Position numbers and translations under genes: made by a program. A DNA stretch of 64,000 bases, taken from Cryptomeria japonica (taxonomy: Eukaryota; Streptophyta; Pinopsida; Cupressales; Cupressaceae). Each line of letters begins with the position of its first letter. The first letter of the stretch is position 1. Shown one piece after another: positions 60,292 through 64,000 of the stretch. Location: assembly GCF_030272615.1 (NCBI RefSeq), contig NC_081414.1:234893233-234957232 (forward strand), given 5' to 3'. Below the pieces are notes generated by a model. The model was not told where the DNA came from and did no database searches. It saw nothing but the letters and a program-made list of their open reading frames with translations.

Positions 60292-60725
60292 AAAGGATCA
60301 AGTCGGCCCAAAAGGATCCAAAACCAAATGAATGAAGTCAGCCTCCGGAAAATGCAAAGGATGAAACGTAGAAGGTTGGCCACACGTTAAGAAACATTGA
60401 GATCAACGTCCAAGGCTCCGCAAGCATCAGAATGGGTTCTAGTAGATCACTAGAGTAGGTCTCAGGCAACCGGTAACCATGGAACAATCTAGTAACAAGA
60501 CACTATCAAGGAAAACTGGTGGCGATATCTTGCCAGAAAGTGATCCAAATGAGATGCGGTTAGAAAGCAAGTAGGGTGATGAAGTCTTCAAGAAGAATCC
60601 AACTCCACAGGAAATTGGTGTACCAAAACTGGGACACACAGAAAGGAAAACTAAAACTGCAAACAGAAAAGAAAATATTTTTGGTTGATGCAAGATTGCT
60701 ATGAACCAGGGATGCTCCTGCATCA
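59956..60725 (-). repeat. Chromovirus 3' LTR (approximate)
   Basis: The minus strand is taken to start TGATGCAGGAGC at 60725 and to end CTGCTTCA at 59956, next to the CT tract. It contains the TA microsatellite and, near the end, a poly(A)-signal-like AATAAA (near 60075 on minus). Without the 5' partner the boundaries cannot be confirmed. Confidence 0.5.
60238..60289. repeat. TA microsatellite in the LTR
   Basis: About 25 uninterrupted TA units. It probably grew from the LTR's own TATA-like region. It is self-complementary and likely to vary in length. Confidence 0.95.
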
Positions 60726-60755
60726 GACATCTAGGGTTAATAGAAAGTGAGCCTC

Positions 60756-60990
60756 TCACTTTGCCAAGGTCAGAGGAAAACCAAGGCGGTCTACCTCTGC
60801 CTGAGAAATCCAAGATGAGTCTTCCACTTCACAAGGTATTCTTGTACTGACTGCTTCGGGTGCTACGCCCAATCCTACTATCCAAAACCTCTTCAATCTG
60901 ATATGGTTCCTTCTGGGGAAATTGTTTCTCCAAGTCTGTAATATTGTCCTTACTGAATTCTGGTTCATGGTACTCATGAACATATGCAAT
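60756..60990 (-). pseudogene. Chromodomain remnant
   Basis: After [19 protein letters not shown] in the integrase frame, a shift leads to EDSSWISQAEVDRLGFPLT, the second half of a retroelement chromodomain (aromatic and acidic residues with SSWI). Chromodomains of this kind steer integration towards particular chromatin marks. The middle of the domain is disrupted by a frameshift near 60835. Confidence 0.75.
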
Positions 60991-61479
60991 GTTGAATATA
61001 GGTGAAATACTTAGACTATCTGGTAGCTCCACTTCATATGCATTTCTAGAAATGAACTTTCTCAAGACCTTACAGGGTCCAAACTTCTTCATCTGCAACT
61101 TATTATAGGTTCCAACTGGGAATCTCTCTTTTCTCAAATAGACCATCACTTCATTGCCAACCTCAAATTCCTTATGTCTCCTCTTCTCATCTGCCTTCTT
61201 CTTGTCTTTGTTATTCATGTCTTCCAAATGTTGTTTAACCTGAATGTGCAATGTTGCCATGTGTTTTGCAAATTCTTATGCCTATGAACTCTTCCAGTCT
61301 TCACTTCTAATGTCTCTCAATTTTGCTATTCCTTTAGGATGCACTCCGGTAACAATCTTAAAAGGTATTTTTCTAGTACTTCTATTCACTGAATTGTTAT
61401 AGGTAAACTTTGCTTGTGCAAGAATCAAATCCCAACTTCTGGTTTTATCTCCTACTAAACATCTCAACAAGTTCCCCAA
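60829..61479 (-). pseudogene. Chromovirus integrase C-terminal part
   Basis: Two blocks. 61282-61479 has GNLLRCLVGDKTRSWDLILA and AKFTYNNSVNRSTRKIPFKI, with the catalytic Glu region just before it. 60829-61260 has [20 protein letters not shown], then [20 protein letters not shown], the GPY/F-like module, and [17 protein letters not shown] stop pair and a shift separate them near 61270. Confidence 0.88.
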
Positions 61480-61500
61480 ACTTCGGTTAACTACTTCTGT

Positions 61501-61938
61501 CTATCCATCAGTTTGTGGGTGAAAAGTAGAACTGAACTTCAAATCCGTCTTTGTCTTCTTCCAAAGTGTTCTCCAAAAATAGCCAACAAACTTAGTGTCT
61601 CTGTTTGAAACTATGCTCTTAGGTAATCCATGCAATCTTACCACTTCCTTGAAAAATAGGTCTTCTATATCCAATGCATCTGATGTCTTCTTACAAGGTA
61701 TGAAATGAGTCATCTTTGAAAATCTATCCACTACCACAAATATCGAATCGTTCCCCCTTGGTGTCTTAGGTAAGCCAAGTACAAAATACATACTTGTATC
61801 CTCCCAAGGTCTTACTGGTACTGTCAAAGGTTTATACAATCCTGCATTCTGACTATTACTTTTTGCAACTTGACAAACTACAAATTTGTACATATCTCTT
61901 AACCTCTTTATGAATCTGGGGCCAAAAGTACTGCTCAC
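61501..61938 (-). pseudogene. Chromovirus integrase core
   Basis: A 145-codon block: [60 protein letters not shown] and [13 protein letters not shown]. The first catalytic Asp position, before FVLGLP, is Tyr here, while the second Asp (SNRDTKF) is present. With the many stops upstream, this is an inactive integrase. Confidence 0.9.
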
Positions 61939-62312
61939 TTACCAATGCTAAAGTGTCCAGCTAAACCTCCACTATGCTTCTCTTTTATCAGGTTCTTTAT
62001 CATGGAACTTTAAGGTATGCACAACTAAACTCCCTTAAATAACATTCCATCCTAAATGAAGTAATCCACCCATTTGCTCCTCTCAACCATAACCGGTTAT
62101 CTACATGCTTTCCAAGGTTCTCCAAAATTCGGGTCTTCAACATACAAGGTCTTCAAATCCTCAAAACCTAATACTATCACTCTCATCTCTATCAGCAAAT
62201 TCCTTCTCCTACTCAATGCATCAACAACTTTGTTAGATTTCCCACTTCTATGTTTCAACACAAAGGTGTAACTCTGCAAGAACTCTACCCATCTCATATG
62301 TCTCTTATTCAA
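61939..62312 (-). pseudogene. RNase H end and integrase N-terminal linker
   Basis: The 62097-62312 block reads KRHMRWVEFLQSYTFVLKHR and GKSNKVVDALSRR, the conserved end of Ty3 RNase H with its last Asp, then a linker. From 62096 to 61939 the frame is heavily broken where the integrase zinc finger should be; only fragments such as [16 protein letters not shown] remain. Confidence 0.8.
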
Positions 62313-62318
62313 CTTACT

Positions 62319-62912
62319 CTAACTGCTCAAATATTGTAAAGCTTGATGATCTGTATACAACACAAACTCCTTAGGCAGCAAGTAATGTCTCCATTTCTTC
62401 AAGGCTTGAATTATTGCATAGAATTTATGATCATATACTGAATATCTCTTCTGGGCATCATTCAATTTCTCACTGAAATATGTTATTTCACTCCCTTCTT
62501 GACTCAAAACTGCTCCTATTGTTATTCCACTTGCATCACAATCCACTTGAAATGCCTTATTGAAATCTGGTAAAGCCAACACAGGCTGCTTAGTCACTAT
62601 CTGCTTCAACAAATTGAAATTTTTGTTTGTTCCAGTGGTCCACTTGAATTCCTTCCTATCTCCCCTCATGGTCTCAGTCATAGGATTACAAACTGAACTG
62701 AAATTTTTGATAAACTTTTAGTAAAAACTGGCCAATCCATGAAATGATCTTACCTCTCTAATGCTTTCTGGTGTAGGCCACTCAACAATGACTTTCACTT
62801 TCTTCGGGTCCATCTTCAAACCATCCTCAGATATCGCAAAGCCCAAATAGACTAACTCGTCCTTCATGAAAGTGCACTTCTTGATATTGATCAGCAACTT
62901 TTCTTCTCTCAA
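62319..62912 (-). pseudogene. Reverse transcriptase thumb and RNase H
   Basis: 62718-62912: [20 protein letters not shown] and RSFHGLASFY, then a stop. 62319-62681: FQVDCDASGITIGAVLSQEG with the first RNase H Asp, YFSEKLNDAQKRYSVYDHKF, where the usual Glu is replaced by Lys, and FVLYTDHQALQYLSS with the next Asp. Loss of that Glu suggests RNase H was already inactive before the frame broke. Confidence 0.9.
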
Positions 62913-63384
62913 AACACTGCAAAGCTTGTCTTAACTGCAACAAATGTTCCTCTTTTGTTTTATTGAAAATCTGAATGTCATCCAAGTATACAATAACAAA
63001 CTTACCCAAGAATTTCTTCAAAACCTCATTCATCAGCCTCATGAAAGTACTCGGTGCATTAGTTAGTCCAAAAGGCATCACCAACCATTCATATAGTCCT
63101 TCATTGGTCTTAAATGCAGTCTTCCATTCATCACCTTCTCTTATCCTGATCTGATGATATCCACTCTTCAAATCTATCTTTGTAAAGTAATTTGCTCCAC
63201 TCAAATAGTCCATTATGTCATCTATCCTAGGCAAGGGAAACCGGTATTTCATTGTGATCTTGTTTATTGCTCTGGAATCATTCTCCATTCTCCATTCTCC
63301 ATTCTTTTTAGGTGCCAATACTGCTAGTACTGCACAGGGACTCAAAATTTCTCTGATCAAACCTTTCTTCAATAGTTCATGCAC
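62827..63384 (-). pseudogene. Chromovirus reverse transcriptase core
   Basis: A 185-codon block: [80 protein letters not shown] (first Asp), [20 protein letters not shown] and [12 protein letters not shown] with the YLDD catalytic box intact. A shift near 62900 moves the frame to the thumb block. It overlaps that block in another frame at its end. Confidence 0.93.
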
Positions 63385-63392
63385 TTGTGTAT

Positions 63393-63998
63393 TCAGTTCT
63401 TCATTCTCTGCTGGTGTGCAGCTTTGTTAGGCAAACTAGCTCCGAGAACTAAGTCCATGCAATGACTAATACTTCTAACAGGTGGCAATCCATCAGGTAC
63501 ATTATCTGAAATGATGTCCTCATATTCTATTAGCAAATCTCTTATCTCTATCGAGTGTTCTCCTTCTAGTTCCGATCTCTCAGTCCTCTTAGGAATTAAG
63601 GCAAAACATACATTCTCATGTCTCAGTCCATCTATGAACTTCCTTCCATCTACAAGACAGATTCTGGTATTTGTACAAACTTCATTCTTCAAAGGTTCCT
63701 CCAAAGGCAACAAGGTTTGCTTCATCCCATTGGCCACAATAGTGCATGTATTCTTCCTTCCATCATGTATTGTCCGTCTATCAAATTGCCAAGGTCTTCC
63801 CAACAAAAGATGACAAATGTCCATAGGCATAATATCACATGAAACTTCATCATGATAATTCCCAATTTTCAATTTTACTAAGCACTTTTCACTTACTAAC
63901 AACTTATGTTCATCCTGAATCCATGCTATCAATAACAACTTTACAACACTTATCGGATACCTTACATCTGGTCTTGAACAGGTTCTTCCTCTGTAAAG
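63393..63998 (-). pseudogene. Protease C-terminal part and linker
   Basis: SCDIMPMDICHLLLGRPWQF is the conserved end of the Ty3 protease region. A linker of about 100 residues follows (IEIRDLLIEYEDIISDNVPD and [20 protein letters not shown]), which leads into the reverse transcriptase. The protease active-site part lies beyond the window. A shift separates it from the reverse transcriptase near 63390. Confidence 0.88.
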
Positions 63999-64000
63999 GT

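Larger units (their letters stand above)
59956..64000 (-). mobile_element. Ty3/gypsy chromovirus, 3' half, decayed
   Basis: Minus strand, running in from beyond the right edge: protease C-terminal part, reverse transcriptase, RNase H, integrase with a GPY/F-type module, chromodomain remnant and 3' LTR. The order, with integrase last, and the chromodomain identify a chromovirus. The gag, 5' LTR and outer target duplication are outside the window. Stops and shifts occur roughly every 100-200 codons. Confidence 0.93.

Noticed and set aside
60439-60813. 124-codon minus frame with hydrophobic stretch
   Set aside because: Lies across the inferred chromovirus LTR and the end of the coding part, with no known motif.

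Overview
The window is nuclear DNA of a land plant with a large, transposon-rich genome. A conifer or other gymnosperm is my best guess: AT-rich sequence, deeply nested and decayed LTR retrotransposons, LINE, SINE and Helitron remnants, and one spliced tonoplast aquaporin gene. The species cannot be named from sequence alone. There are no bacterial-style operons and no CRISPR array. Almost every long reading frame is a retroelement relic or an artefact of satellite repeats. The only gene that looks intact is a three-exon TIP4-type aquaporin on the minus strand (29119-30079).

Layout, left half. Positions 690-6289 hold a satellite array built from a 20-base module and its reverse complement, organised as a 1532-base higher-order repeat of three variant units (511, 561 and 460 bases). 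The array is bordered by a GA microsatellite, and by a CT microsatellite after a second small satellite block at 8896-9091. Related blocks carrying TCGGATATCCGA lie outside both borders in opposite orientation. At 10269-17811 is a non-coding, LARD-like LTR element with a 4.06 kb 5' LTR, an initiator-Met primer site, a truncated 3' LTR and a perfect CTTGT target duplication. A decayed unknown protein frame (17911-21365, minus), five hairpin-bearing tandem units (21548-21805), an aquaporin pseudogene (21900-22313) and a decayed Ty3-type gag-protease element without reverse transcriptase (22314 to about 27755, minus) follow, then the intact aquaporin gene.

Layout, right half. Positions 31140-48311 are a stack of insertions that can be ordered by target duplications: a LINE relic (31140-31730); a solo LTR (31745-32786, GTGTG); a second LTR-type element (32801-47416, GATAC) that was itself split by a Ty1/copia element (34275-42917, CAAAA) and by a 5'-truncated LINE (about 44376-46865). 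Just beyond is a tRNA-derived SINE (47987-48296) with a 15-base duplication. A decayed Helitron (about 49002-55270, minus; DUF6570-like, HUH Rep and PIF1 helicase parts) is split by a solo LTR (50854-52041, ATATC). After non-coding DNA with several inverted repeats, the window ends inside a Ty3/gypsy chromovirus (59956-64000, minus) that continues past the right edge.

How it works together: the elements do not form a pathway. The autonomous-type elements (copia, chromovirus, LINE, Helitron) all carry stops, frameshifts or lost catalytic residues, so they are most likely immobile. Items of most interest are the higher-order satellite with inverted flanks, the hairpin tandem array, the LARD-like element with its GC-rich island, the aquaporin pseudogene fused to an LTR, and the SINE.
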